Shown here piece by piece: positions 53,103 through 62,261 of a stretch of DNA of 64,000 nt. Position numbers and translations under genes: made by a program. Within the stretch, counting starts at the first letter, position 1. Every line of letters begins with the position of its first letter. A model generated the notes under the pieces. The model was not told the origin of the DNA, searched no databases, and saw only the letters and a list, made by a program, of their open reading frames with translations. Source of the stretch: Chryseolinea serpens. GTDB lineage: Bacteria; Bacteroidota; Bacteroidia; Cytophagales; Cyclobacteriaceae. Where the stretch lies: contig NZ_FQWQ01000004.1 of assembly GCF_900129725.1 (NCBI RefSeq), forward strand, positions 124,001 through 188,000. Reading direction: 5' to 3'.

Positions 53103-53396
53103 ATGGAAAAAGCGAAGACCCAAAAATCGTCCAAAAAGGCTCTGAGAAGCCTCATCAACGACTCTCTTCAACAATCCCTCAATACCCTGGAACTTCCGCA
53201 ATCCAGCAAGAAGGCCAAAAAACTTCTTCACCGCAGCGCCAAAAAACTGGCCATCATTTTCGCGGATGCCATGAAGCGTGAGGAGAAGAAAAAGAAGAAA
53301 GCTGAGAAGTTCATGGAAGACGCCGTGTCCGGAAAGGGAAAGAAGAAAAGCTCAAAACAAGTGAAGCTGGAAAAGCACGCTGAGTTGGCGAGTTGA
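53103..53396 (+). CDS. small lysine-rich hypothetical protein
   Basis: A 97-residue soluble protein with no recognised family, very rich in Lys (about a third of residues) with Ser, Ala and Glu, in runs such as EEKKKKKAEKF and GKGKKKSSKQ. The centre (about 15-60) could form helices, with LINDSLQQSLNTLELPQSSKKAKKLLHRSAKKLAIIFADAM. The C-terminus is probably disordered. The composition suggests binding to nucleic acid or ribosomes; this is inference. It is a real gene by its own promoter-like sequence and the terminator at 53427-53456, and by uniform codon use. Confidence 0.72.
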   Translation: MEKAKTQKSSKKALRSLINDSLQQSLNTLELPQSSKKAKKLLHRSAKKLAIIFADAMKREEKKKKKAEKFMEDAVSGKGKKKSSKQVKLEKHAELAS

Positions 53397-53426
53397 TCTT
53401 TCAAAGACCACCACGAAGAAACACGC

Positions 53427-53456
53427 TAAGCCCTTGATGAAAGGGCTTATTTTTTT
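53427..53456 (+). terminator. rho-independent terminator, possibly shared with the convergent gene
   Basis: Perfect 9-bp stem TAAGCCCTT (53427-53435) with AAGGGCTTA (53441-53449), loop GATGA, then a seven-T tract. The stop codon of the convergent lycopene cyclase gene is part of the right arm. Confidence 0.82.
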
Positions 53457-54166
53457 GCCCCAAACTTCGCGCGATAGTAGTCCCGGTCCTCAAACCACTC
53501 CATGATCGCGATGTTCATGAGCACCAGCAGCATGCCGTAGAGGAAATCTTCAAAAGGAATGGTGCCCAGGCGAATGCCCAGCAGTTGCTTGTCGTTGTAC
53601 CACACCACCGGGGTGTGAAGCAGCCAGCCGGTAAGCACTCCGTTGAAGAGAAAGAACGGCAGCAAGATCACGATGAACGCGAAATAGAATCGTCCCATAT
53701 ACCGCGGCCGGATCTTCAACATCAGGTAGGCCAGGAACAACGACACGACAATAAAGGTCACGCCTGTATACAACTTGTCCATGTGAAAAATGCCAAAGAT
53801 GAGCAACAGGATGATCAACGCGCTCGAGATCAGCTCCTGGTGGGGGAAGAGATAATCTTTTTCGATCAGATGATTCAGGGCGAAGTAAGTGAAGACACAC
53901 GCGTAGGGGATGCAAATAAAAAACAGGATCTCTTCCAGCGGCAGGTTGCCAATGAAGACGCCGCAAAGATATTGAGCGTTGAACCCCCACACACCCAGGT
54001 GGGTGAACAGGCTATCCCACGCGCAAAAAAAAGGCACCGAAATGAGCAACGCGATGCCCAGGTATTTCCATTTCTTATAGAAGGGTGCTTTGGACTGAAA
54101 GCTGACCAGAAACGGCAACAAGAGGGAAACGATATCGATAGAAAGGTATAAGTATTTTGAATTCAA
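53447..54166 (-). CDS. lycopene cyclase domain protein (CrtYcd-type)
   Basis: A 239-residue membrane protein with about seven helices and two copies of the CrtYc/CrtYd-type lycopene cyclase domain: one near 5-105 (FCAWDSLFTHLGVWGFNAQYLCG..GNLPLEEILFFICIPYACVF) and one near 130-235 (GTIPFEDFLYGMLLVLMNI). The PLEE and PFED glutamate motifs are the hallmarks of this heterodimer-like fused cyclase, which forms the beta-ionone rings of carotenes. The hydroxylase gene lies 3 bp upstream on the same strand, so the pair would turn lycopene into hydroxylated beta-carotene derivatives such as zeaxanthin. Other crt genes are not in the window. Confidence 0.88.
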   Translation of the reverse strand: MNSKYLYLSIDIVSLLLPFLVSFQSKAPFYKKWKYLGIALLISVPFFCAWDSLFTHLGVWGFNAQYLCGVFIGNLPLEEILFFICIPYACVFTYFALNHLIEKDYLFPHQELISSALIILLLIFGIFHMDKLYTGVTFIVVSLFLAYLMLKIRPRYMGRFYFAFIVILLPFFLFNGVLTGWLLHTPVVWYNDKQLLGIRLGTIPFEDFLYGMLLVLMNIAIMEWFEDRDYYRAKFGAKK

Positions 54167-54169
54167 AGG

Positions 54170-54664
54170 CTATTGGGTTTCTTGGCGTTCTTGTTTATAG
54201 GTGAAATTTTCAGGTTCGTATTTTTTGGGTGCAATTAAAAATCCAAACGCTTCGCAGCCTTCCCGGGAGTGCTTGCTGTGGTGAATATAGTGTGCGTGGA
54301 TGATTCGCTGAAGATATTTGCTTCTTTTTTCCGGCCGCCACCGGATGCGTTGGTGCACCAGGATATCGTGGAAGACCAGGTAGAACAGTCCATAACAGAA
54401 AATACCCGTGGCCACAGCCAGTAGATAGGGATTGTACACGACTTGCGAGGCATAGTAGAATAGGCCAATACAGGGCAAGCTGAACACCAGCGCAAACAGG
54501 TCGTTGCGTTCCAGGACATGTCCGTGCACCGTGTGGTGGGACTTGTGCCAGCGCCACAAAAATCCATGCATCACATATTTGTGGCTGAACCAGGCCACGA
54601 ATTCCCACAGCAAAAAGGTGCCGGTAGCGATGAGCGAGCACAATATCAGGGTGAGGAGATCCAT
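54170..54664 (-). CDS. crtZ: beta-carotene hydroxylase CrtZ-like (fatty acid hydroxylase superfamily)
   Basis: A 164-residue membrane di-iron hydroxylase. All four histidine clusters are present: HKYVMH (near 24), HKSHH (near 37), HDILVHQR (near 100) and HYIHHSKHSREGCEAFGFL (near 124). It hydroxylates the 3 and 3' carbons of beta-carotene. I choose the ATG at 54664 instead of the in-frame ATG at 54688, because the -7 element of a well-matched promoter covers 54677-54684. First gene of a two-gene unit with the lycopene cyclase. Confidence 0.88.
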   Translation of the reverse strand: MDLLTLILCSLIATGTFLLWEFVAWFSHKYVMHGFLWRWHKSHHTVHGHVLERNDLFALVFSLPCIGLFYYASQVVYNPYLLAVATGIFCYGLFYLVFHDILVHQRIRWRPEKRSKYLQRIIHAHYIHHSKHSREGCEAFGFLIAPKKYEPENFTYKQERQETQ

Positions 54665-54676
54665 GGCGGCGATAGT

Positions 54677-54708
54677 CAAAAATAGCATTTAACGGGGCGG
54701 TCCACAAA
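54677..54708 (-). promoter_or_regulatory. Bacteroidota-type promoter for the carotenoid genes
   Basis: On the minus strand, TTTG (54708-54705), a 20-nt spacer, then TATTTTTG (54684-54677): an exact match to TTTG-N19-21-TAnnTTTG. The leader to the ATG at 54664 would be very short. Confidence 0.6.
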
Positions 54709-54961
54709 CGTCAAGGTATCGGGCAAACGACGGGGGGGCCTAGGGAATACCGTAGCCTGCTTCGTCGGTAGTTTCCGCGGGCCTGGAAACTTCGCGAATC
54801 TGACGGAGTTTTGAGAAAAAATCACGGAGTCCGTTCCCACACGGATGGCGTAAACTGCACACGTTTTAGTGAATAAATTTTCATACATTTCCCTACTATT
54901 CTGCCCAAAATGGTTTTGAAATTCCTCCGAAAAAATGAACTTGGAACTGCATTGTAAGGCT

Positions 54962-57277
54962 ATGAAAAACTTTTCGTTTTCAACTGCGACAATGACCCTC
55001 ATCGCTATTGTCATGCTGACTTCTTCCTGCCGGGAAAAGTTGTCGGCATCGCGTTCAAAAGATTCTGTTGATTACAATCTCCACATCCGCCCGATCCTTT
55101 CCGACCGGTGCTTTAAATGCCATGGACCTGATGCCAACCAGCGCAAAGCGCATCTCCGCCTCGATACGCAAGAGGGTGCGCTGGCCGCGTTGAAAGATGA
55201 CCCGGAAGGTCACGCCATCGTACCCGGCGATCCCGAGCATTCCGAAGTGTACCTGCGGCTTATCTCGACCGACACCGCAGAGTTGATGCCACCGGTAAAA
55301 TCCAATCTGAAGATCAACGAACAGGAAATTGCGCTCATCAAAAAATGGATCGCCCAGGGTGCAAAATACAAACCACACTGGGCCTTCATTCCACCCCACA
55401 AAACGGCAGTGCCCGAAGTGGATGATGCGGAATGGCCAAAAAATGAGATCGACAATTTCATCCTCGCGCGCCTGGAAAGCAATGGCATCGAGCCCAACGA
55501 AACGGCCGATCCCGCCCGCTTGCTAAAACGCGTTAGCTTCGACATCACGGGGCTGCCGCCGACCCTGGCCATGCAGGACAAATTTTTAGAGGACAACTCG
55601 CCGGAGGCATACGCCAAAGTGGTCGATGAACTTTTGGCTCAACCCCAATATGGAGAAAAAATGGCCGCCTACTGGATGGATGTCGCTCGCTATGCCGACT
55701 CCCATGGCTACCAGGACGATGGTCTCCGCACCATGTGGCCCTGGCGCGATTGGGTCATTCATGCCTTCAACGCCAATTATCCTTACGACCAATTCATCAC
55801 CTGGCAACTGGCGGGCGATCTGCTGCCCAATCCCACCAAGGAGCAACTACTGGCGACAGGTTTCAATCGCAATCACAAGATCACCCAGGAGGGTGGTGTC
55901 ATCGATGAGGAGTATCGCATCGAATATGTGACCGACCGCACCAACACGTTCGGCAAAGCGTTCCTGGCCCTCACGTTCGAGTGCGCCAAGTGTCACGATC
56001 ACAAATACGATCCCATCCTTCAAAAGGATTATTACAGCACGTTCTCGTTCTTTAATCAAGTGCCCGAAAAAGGGTTGGTAGGCGACATCACACTGGCCTC
56101 CCTGGCCGATCCCCCCAACATGAAGATCACCACAGCCGACGTGGAGAAGATCCTGACCTTCATCAACAAAAAAGATACGGCGACCGTCCCCGTCATGATC
56201 ATGGCCGACAAATCCGACAAACGGCCCACCTATCTCCTGAAGCGCGGTGTTTATGATGCGCCGGGCGATAGGGTATACGTTGGCCTGCCCAAAGCCATCC
56301 TGCCGTTCGACTCCGTGCGCTATGGCAATAATCGCTTGGGTCTGGCCCATTGGCTCACCGACAAAAATAATCCGCTCACGGCGCGTGTTTTTGTGAACCG
56401 CATGTGGCAGGAATTCTTCGGACGCGGCCTTGTCAAAACTTCCGGCGACTTTGGTATGCAAGGCGAAATGCCCTCCCATCCCGAATTGCTCGACTGGCTG
56501 GCGCTTGACTTTATGGATCATGGATGGGACATCAAGCGGCTCATCAAACAATTTGTTACCTCGGCGACCTACAAACAGTCGTCGGTGGTGAGCGAGAAGA
56601 AATTGGCGGTCGATCCCGAGAATATTCTGCTGGCGCGAAGCTCGCGGGTAAAAATGTCGGCAGAGGTCATTCGAGACCTGGCGTTGGCCAGCAGCGGCCT
56701 GTTGGTGAAAGAGATCGGTGGTCCAAGTGTGAAACCCTACCAGCCGAAAGGCATCTGGGAATCGTCTACATCGGGTAGGGGCGTATTAGCGCGATACGTG
56801 CAGGATCACGGCGACAAGTTATACCGGCGGGGATTGTACTGTTTTATCAAGCGCACCGTGCCACCGCCGAGCATGCTGGTGATGGATGGCAGCAACCGCG
56901 ACCAGTGCGAAGTGAAGCGCATGCGCACCAACACACCGTTGCAGGCCCTCGTGCTGTTGAACGACCCGGTGGTCCTGGAATCGTCGCGGGTTTTTGCCGA
57001 GCGGCTGGCACAGAAAAATTCCACGATCGAAGAAAAGACCATTGAGGCCTTCCGCTCCATCGTGGCGCGCGCGCCAAAACCGGAAGAGTTGAAAGTGCTG
57101 TTGACTTATTACGAAGAAGAGAAGAAAGGCTTTGATCAGTCGCCGGAGAAAGCACGGGAATTCATTGCCGTAGGAGAATATCCGCAGACCGAGATCAAAG
57201 ACGTGGCATCGGTGGCAGCCCTGATGCAGGTAGTGCACACGATTTTTAACCTGGAGGAATCCATCACAAAAGTTTGA
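54962..57277 (+). CDS. DUF1549/DUF1553 (PSCyt1-PSCyt2-PSD1) cytochrome lipoprotein
   Basis: A 771-residue exported protein. A lipoprotein signal (..[11 protein letters not shown]) leads to a Planctomycete-type cytochrome c domain (PSCyt1; [26 protein letters not shown], about 40-135), then DUF1549 (about 160-365, with [12 protein letters not shown] as a second CxxCH) and DUF1553 (about 450-740, with [36 protein letters not shown]). It heads a three-gene set with a DUF1501 protein and a second cytochrome protein, a module widespread in Planctomycetes and some Bacteroidota with no firmly established function; links to polysaccharide breakdown have been proposed. Start at 54962, since the longer frame from 54935 precedes the signal peptide. 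Confidence 0.87.
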   Translation: MKNFSFSTATMTLIAIVMLTSSCREKLSASRSKDSVDYNLHIRPILSDRCFKCHGPDANQRKAHLRLDTQEGALAALKDDPEGHAIVPGDPEHSEVYLRLISTDTAELMPPVKSNLKINEQEIALIKKWIAQGAKYKPHWAFIPPHKTAVPEVDDAEWPKNEIDNFILARLESNGIEPNETADPARLLKRVSFDITGLPPTLAMQDKFLEDNSPEAYAKVVDELLAQPQYGEKMAAYWMDVARYADSHGYQDDGLRTMWPWRDWVIHAFNANYPYDQFITWQLAGDLLPNPTKEQLLATGFNRNHKITQEGGVIDEEYRIEYVTDRTNTFGKAFLALTFECAKCHDHKYDPILQKDYYSTFSFFNQVPEKGLVGDITLASLADPPNMKITTADVEKILTFINKKDTATVPVMIMADKSDKRPTYLLKRGVYDAPGDRVYVGLPKAILPFDSVRYGNNRLGLAHWLTDKNNPLTARVFVNRMWQEFFGRGLVKTSGDFGMQGEMPSHPELLDWLALDFMDHGWDIKRLIKQFVTSATYKQSSVVSEKKLAVDPENILLARSSRVKMSAEVIRDLALASSGLLVKEIGGPSVKPYQPKGIWESSTSGRGVLARYVQDHGDKLYRRGLYCFIKRTVPPPSMLVMDGSNRDQCEVKRMRTNTPLQALVLLNDPVVLESSRVFAERLAQKNSTIEEKTIEAFRSIVARAPKPEELKVLLTYYEEEKKGFDQSPEKAREFIAVGEYPQTEIKDVASVAALMQVVHTIFNLEESITKV

Positions 57278-57280
57278 GGT

Positions 57281-58732
57281 ATGGAAAATGAATTCATAAA
57301 GCAACGCTTCCACGTCACCCGCAGACATTTCCTGGGGAAGATGAGTCTTGGATTGGGCTCTGTGGCACTGGGCTCGTTGCTGATCCCCGACCTGTTCAAA
57401 TCCGGCGCCGACGAAGGCGCGATGTTGGCAGGCCTCCCGCATTTTGCCCCCAAAGCCAAACGCATTATTTATCTTTTTCAAAACGGCGCCCCTTCACAGT
57501 TGGAGAGCTTCGACTACAAGCCGCTGCTGAATAAAATGGCAGGCCAGGATCTGCCTGCGTCCATTCGCATGGGGCAGCGCCTCACGGGCATGACCTCGGG
57601 ACAAGCCAGCTTTCCCCTGGTGGGCTCGCATTTTTCGTTCAAGCAATACGGTCAGTCCGGCGCATGGGTAAGCGAGATCTTCCCCAACATGGCCAAGATC
57701 GTAGACGACGTGTGCTTCATCAAGACGATGCATACGGAAGCCATCAACCACGATCCGGCGCTGACCTTCATGCAGTCGGGCGCACAGCAAGGCAACCGCC
57801 CCAGCATGGGCGCCTGGCTGAGCTATGGATTGGGTAGTGAGAACAAAAACCTTCCCGCTTTTTGCGTGCTGCTCTCCCGCGGCCGCGGCAACGGTCAGGG
57901 CGTTTACTCGAAGCTGTGGACCAATGGATTTTTGGATAGCATTCACCAAGGGGTTCAATTCAGTAGCAGCGAAGAAAGAGTGCTCTACCTGAAAGATCCC
58001 CAGGGAAGAGACCGCAACGGCACCCGCAAAATGCTGGACAACCTCGCCGAACTCAACGCCATGAACTACCAGGAGTTTGGCGATCCGGAAACACAAACGC
58101 GCATCCAGCAATATGAAATGGCCTACCGCATGCAAACGGCCGTGCCCGAACTTTCTGATTTGACTCAGGAGCCGGATCATATCATAAAAATGTACGGCGC
58201 CGACTGTCTCGTGCCGGGCACCTACGCATCCAACTGCTTGCTGGCGCGGAAGCTCTCCGAGTCAGGTGTTCGCTTTGTGCAGCTGTACCACCAGGGCTGG
58301 GACCAGCACGGCAACATGGTCGGCGAAATGCCCCTGCAGGCCGAAGATGTAGACCGCTCCACTGCCGCACTCGTGATGGACCTGAAGCAACGGGGCTTGC
58401 TGGATGAGACCTTGGTGATCTGGGGAGGCGAATTTGGTCGCACAAACTATTGCCAGGGCAAACTGAGCAAGGAAAACTATGGACGCGACCACCACCCGAG
58501 AGCCTACACCATCTGGATGGCCGGCGGCGGGGTGAAACCCGGTCTGGTCTATGGAGAGACCGATGAATTTGGCTATAACATCGTGCGCGACCCCGTGCAC
58601 GTAAACGATTTTCATGCGACCGTCCTTCACCTGATGGGCCTGAACCATGAACAACTCACCTATAAACACTTGGGTAGACGATATCGCCTCACCGACGTAG
58701 CCGGCAAGGTGGTTTCGGGAATACTGGCTTGA
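57281..58732 (+). CDS. DUF1501 domain protein (sulfatase-like fold, Tat-type signal)
   Basis: A 483-residue protein with a twin-arginine signal (TRRHFLGKMSLGLGSVALGSLLIP, R14-R15). The DUF1501 domain spans about 55-475 and is related to the alkaline-phosphatase/sulfatase superfamily: YLFQNGAPSQLESFDYKP, HTEAINHDPALTFMQSG, VRFVQLYHQGWDQHGNM, VIWGGEFGRTNY and GRDHHPRAYTIWMAGGGVKPG. His/Asp clusters suggest a metal site. It begins 3 bp after the DUF1553 gene and is its constant genomic partner; the two presumably act together on the same extracytoplasmic substrate. Confidence 0.88.
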   Translation: MENEFIKQRFHVTRRHFLGKMSLGLGSVALGSLLIPDLFKSGADEGAMLAGLPHFAPKAKRIIYLFQNGAPSQLESFDYKPLLNKMAGQDLPASIRMGQRLTGMTSGQASFPLVGSHFSFKQYGQSGAWVSEIFPNMAKIVDDVCFIKTMHTEAINHDPALTFMQSGAQQGNRPSMGAWLSYGLGSENKNLPAFCVLLSRGRGNGQGVYSKLWTNGFLDSIHQGVQFSSSEERVLYLKDPQGRDRNGTRKMLDNLAELNAMNYQEFGDPETQTRIQQYEMAYRMQTAVPELSDLTQEPDHIIKMYGADCLVPGTYASNCLLARKLSESGVRFVQLYHQGWDQHGNMVGEMPLQAEDVDRSTAALVMDLKQRGLLDETLVIWGGEFGRTNYCQGKLSKENYGRDHHPRAYTIWMAGGGVKPGLVYGETDEFGYNIVRDPVHVNDFHATVLHLMGLNHEQLTYKHLGRRYRLTDVAGKVVSGILA

Positions 58733-58739
58733 ACCGCTC

Positions 58740-60887
58740 ATGGAGAGACTACAGCGCATCATCCTGAATATCATTTTCTGTATCCAGGTCCTTCTGATTT
58801 TTTTGTTGTTCTTCGAAGACCAAATACAACTCCCGGCCTGGCTGCAGGTGGCGGGACGCATGCACCCGTTGGTGTTGCACATTCCGATTGGCATGATGAT
58901 CTTTTTGGTGGCGCTGCTCCTGATGGAAAAATGGTTAGATCAGGCCGTGGCCCCGGTGATCATCAGCTTCGGCCTCATCCTCACCTCGCTGTCGGCTTCC
59001 GTGACGGCGTTATTCGGATTTTTTCTGAGCCTCCAGGGCGATTATGGCGCCGATGCGCTTACCCGTCACAAAGTGAGTGGCGTGTTGTTGAGTTTCTTGT
59101 GCTACTTCGTGGTGTTGTTATATCAACAGAAAAAACGTCAAGCCATATTCTTTGGAGCAGGTCTGGTTTGCTTTGTCACGCTGGTCGTGGCCGGTCACAC
59201 CGGGGCCGTGCTCACCCATGGCGAGAACTTTGTGCTGGCCCCCATGACCCGCGGTGAAAAGCCGGTGTTGACCGTAGAGACAGCATCCGTCTATCATTTC
59301 GCGGTGGAACCGATCCTCGAAAAGAAGTGCTTCTCCTGCCACAACGAATCCAAAGCCAAAGGTGGCCTCATCATGACCACGGTAGAGAAGTTCAAGGCCG
59401 GCGGAAAAGAGGGCACGGCCTTCACCGAAGGCCATCCCGAAGCGAGCCGCATGATCAAAGCATTCTATCTTCCTTTGAGCGACGACAAACACATGCCCCC
59501 CGACGGCAAACCTCAACTCTCATCCCTCGAGATCACCACCCTCAAAGCATGGATCAAGGCCGGGGCCGACTTCGATAAAAAACTGGCCGAATACAAAGCC
59601 AGCGACTCGCTCACTTTCATCACCACCGCCTTTGCATCATCGACTACGCCCGACCAGGAAAATCAAGTGCTGTATACTTTTCCGGGGTTGTCCGACGACA
59701 AAGTTGCCAAACTGAATACACCGTTTCGGTCGGTGTTCCCCCTGTATCAAAACAGTCCCGCGTTGCAGGCCGATTTTTTTGTAAAGAAAGCATTTGAAGT
59801 AAAGGCCGTGGAGGAATTGAAAGCGGCAGCCAATCAACTCGTCGTCGTCAATCTTTCGCGCATGCCGGTAACCGATAAAGAGATCCCCCTCTTGGCGACT
59901 TTCAAAAACCTGGAACAATTGAACCTGAACTTCACGGCCATCACCGGAAGCACACTCGGTGAATTGAAAGCGCTAAAAAATCTGAAACTTCTTTCCCTTT
60001 CCGGCACGGCCATAAAAGCCAAAGACCTCGACCCGGTCCTGGACGCACCCGCCTTGCACACCGTGTATCTTTGGAATACCCCCGTGACCGACGCCGAAAT
60101 CGAAGCCTTTCAAAAAGAACATCCGAAGATCACGTTTATAAAGGACTCCTTTCACGACAATACCATCCTGCGCCTCAGCAAACCCTCGCTTGAAAACGAA
60201 GGTGTGGTGAAACGAAGCGATAAGGTGAAATTGAAACACACGATGCCGGGCGTTACCATCCGCTATACCCGCGATGGCACCAACCCCGACAGCGTGAACA
60301 GCACAGAATTCAAAGAGCCATTCCTGGCCACGGAAACCTTTGTCATAAAAGCACGGGCCTGCAAGGCTACATGGCATTGCAGCGACGTGTATGAATCCAC
60401 TGTGTTTGTGGAAGGCATTCACCCTGTGAAAATGAAATTCTTCAATGAGCCCGATCCGCAATATCCCGGCGAAGGGGTGACCAGTCTCATGGATCATCGG
60501 AAGGGCGTGAGCGATGTGTTGAAGGAGCCCTCATGGGTGGCCTATCGGGACAAACCATTTGCCGCAGGGTTTTGGTTTGATAAGGAATTCCCAAAAAGCA
60601 TGGTGTTCAGTTATGCCAGGAACCTGGGCGCCTATAGTTTTCCGCCCACCGATGTCGAGGTGTGGGCGGGGAAAGATGAGAAGGATGCCAAACTGATCCA
60701 ACGCATCAAGATCGAGCAGCCCAAGGGCTACGACGCCAACAAAGTGGCGGCCCTCACCATCCCTTTGTCACCTCATTCCTATGCGTTTTATAAGATCGTA
60801 GCGCACCCGGTGGCAAAACTTCCGGCGTGGCACGATGGCAAAGGAGACAAGGGCTGGGTTTTCTTTGATGAGGTGTTTTTTTATTGA
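58740..60887 (+). CDS. DUF2231 membrane cytochrome with LRR-like and Fn3-associated domains
   Basis: A 715-residue protein. The N-terminus has about five helices (12-160), of which 35-140 resemble the DUF2231 family (HPLVLHIPIGMMIFLVALLL). A Planctomycete-type cytochrome c domain follows (about 185-290, ILEKKCFSCHNESKAKGG; C198, C201, H202), then a leucine-rich-repeat-like stretch (about 360-470, LEQLNLNFTAITGSTLGELKALKNLKLLSLSGTAI). Next is an Fn3-associated/chitobiase C-terminal-type domain (about 485-570, MPGVTIRYTRDGTNPD) and a beta-sandwich at the end. The combination suggests a membrane-anchored electron carrier with a substrate- or carbohydrate-binding head. Third gene of the module, 7 bp after the DUF1501 gene. 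Confidence 0.82.
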   Translation: MERLQRIILNIIFCIQVLLIFLLFFEDQIQLPAWLQVAGRMHPLVLHIPIGMMIFLVALLLMEKWLDQAVAPVIISFGLILTSLSASVTALFGFFLSLQGDYGADALTRHKVSGVLLSFLCYFVVLLYQQKKRQAIFFGAGLVCFVTLVVAGHTGAVLTHGENFVLAPMTRGEKPVLTVETASVYHFAVEPILEKKCFSCHNESKAKGGLIMTTVEKFKAGGKEGTAFTEGHPEASRMIKAFYLPLSDDKHMPPDGKPQLSSLEITTLKAWIKAGADFDKKLAEYKASDSLTFITTAFASSTTPDQENQVLYTFPGLSDDKVAKLNTPFRSVFPLYQNSPALQADFFVKKAFEVKAVEELKAAANQLVVVNLSRMPVTDKEIPLLATFKNLEQLNLNFTAITGSTLGELKALKNLKLLSLSGTAIKAKDLDPVLDAPALHTVYLWNTPVTDAEIEAFQKEHPKITFIKDSFHDNTILRLSKPSLENEGVVKRSDKVKLKHTMPGVTIRYTRDGTNPDSVNSTEFKEPFLATETFVIKARACKATWHCSDVYESTVFVEGIHPVKMKFFNEPDPQYPGEGVTSLMDHRKGVSDVLKEPSWVAYRDKPFAAGFWFDKEFPKSMVFSYARNLGAYSFPPTDVEVWAGKDEKDAKLIQRIKIEQPKGYDANKVAALTIPLSPHSYAFYKIVAHPVAKLPAWHDGKGDKGWVFFDEVFFY

Positions 60888-60888
60888 G

Positions 60889-62214
60889 CTATCCCAAGGC
60901 ATTCTTGAATACACGGAGAACACGTTCGCGCGCGAAAGCTTGGTCGACGATCGGCTTAGGATATTTTTCGGACTCGAATTCGGGCACCCATTTTTTTACA
61001 TAGACCAGTTCTTTGTCAAATTTTTCGGTTTGCAACCGCGGGTTGAAGACACGGAAATAGGGGGCGGCATCACAGCCCGACCCGGCAGCCCATTGCCAGC
61101 CGCCGTTGTTTGCGGCGAGATCATAGTCCAGTAATTTTTTTGCAAAGTAGGCCTCCCCCCAGCGCCAGTCGATGAGGAGGTGTTTGGTGAGAAAGCTGGC
61201 GACGATCATGCGCACGCGGTTGTGCATGAACCCCGTCGCGTTCAATTCCCGCATGCCTGCGTCCACGATAGGATAACCCGTTCTACCTTCGCACCAGGCT
61301 TCAAATTCCTGTGGATCGTTGCGCCAGGCAATCCGGTCATAGGCGGGCTTAAACGATTGGCTTTGCACCTGCGGGAAATGCCAGAGGATCATTTGGTAAA
61401 AGTCGCGCCAGATCAGCTCATTCAACCAGGTGGCGTTTTTCTGCGCGCCCAATTGGGCCAGCTTGCGGATGCTCACTGTTCCAAAACGCAGGTGGACACT
61501 CAACCGCGTTGTGCCTTTCACCGCAGGAAAGTCGCGCTGCTGGTCATACTTTTCGACAACGGCACGCTTCACCACGCGCTCGGGAAAATCAATCGGCGAG
61601 GGTGTGAATCCCAAATCGTCAAGTGCTGGAAAAGGAAGGCGCTTTGTTCTTAGAAAATGTTTGAAATATTTTTCAGTAGGATAGGACTTCAGGTGAAAGG
61701 GGGTTAGAGCAGCCTTCCACTTCCGGCTGTAGGGCGTGAAGACGGTGTAAGGCGATCCGTCGTCCTTGACAACTTCGCTCTTTTCGAAGATCACCTGGTC
61801 TTTGAAGGTTTTGAACGCGACATCTTTCCGCTGGAGGATATCACTTATCTGAACGTCGCGTTCCCGGGCATACGGCTCGTAGTCGTGATTCGTATAAACG
61901 GCTTTTGGTTTCAATGTTGCATACAACCTAACGGGGTCGCCACACAACACCAGCAGCGAACTCCCCAATTCTTCCAATTGCGTTTTTAAAAGCTCCAGGG
62001 ACTGGTGAATAAAGGTGACCCGTGCGTCATCGCGGTCATCCAGTTTGTCCAGGATCGATGTATCGAATATAAAAACAGGAAGCACATCCTGGTTTTCTCT
62101 CAACGCATGATACAACCCGGCATTGTCTTGCAGCCGAAGGTCCCTGCGGAACCAAAATAATGTTGTGGACGATGTGACCAGGGTGGCGGGAACTTCGAAT
62201 AAGGCAGTCTTCAC
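60889..62214 (-). CDS. cryptochrome/deoxyribodipyrimidine photolyase family protein
   Basis: A 441-residue flavoprotein. An N-terminal alpha/beta antenna-binding domain starts LFWFRRDLRLQDNAGL (residues 19-34), and the C-terminal FAD domain carries LNELIWRDFYQMIL, GRTGYPIVDAGMRELNATGFMHNRVRMIVASFLTKHLLIDWRWGE and DYDLAANNGGWQWAAGSGCDAAPYFRVFNP, with the Trp residues and Asn of class I CPD photolyases. It repairs cyclobutane pyrimidine dimers using blue light. Start is GTG at 62214; no ATG is available between the upstream stop and the first strand. Its stop is 1 bp from that of the convergent cytochrome gene. Confidence 0.92.
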   Translation of the reverse strand: MKTALFEVPATLVTSSTTLFWFRRDLRLQDNAGLYHALRENQDVLPVFIFDTSILDKLDDRDDARVTFIHQSLELLKTQLEELGSSLLVLCGDPVRLYATLKPKAVYTNHDYEPYARERDVQISDILQRKDVAFKTFKDQVIFEKSEVVKDDGSPYTVFTPYSRKWKAALTPFHLKSYPTEKYFKHFLRTKRLPFPALDDLGFTPSPIDFPERVVKRAVVEKYDQQRDFPAVKGTTRLSVHLRFGTVSIRKLAQLGAQKNATWLNELIWRDFYQMILWHFPQVQSQSFKPAYDRIAWRNDPQEFEAWCEGRTGYPIVDAGMRELNATGFMHNRVRMIVASFLTKHLLIDWRWGEAYFAKKLLDYDLAANNGGWQWAAGSGCDAAPYFRVFNPRLQTEKFDKELVYVKKWVPEFESEKYPKPIVDQAFARERVLRVFKNALG

Positions 62215-62261
62215 GAAATCATTTTTTCTCTAAACGTTCGATTGATCAAGTTGTTTGATTT

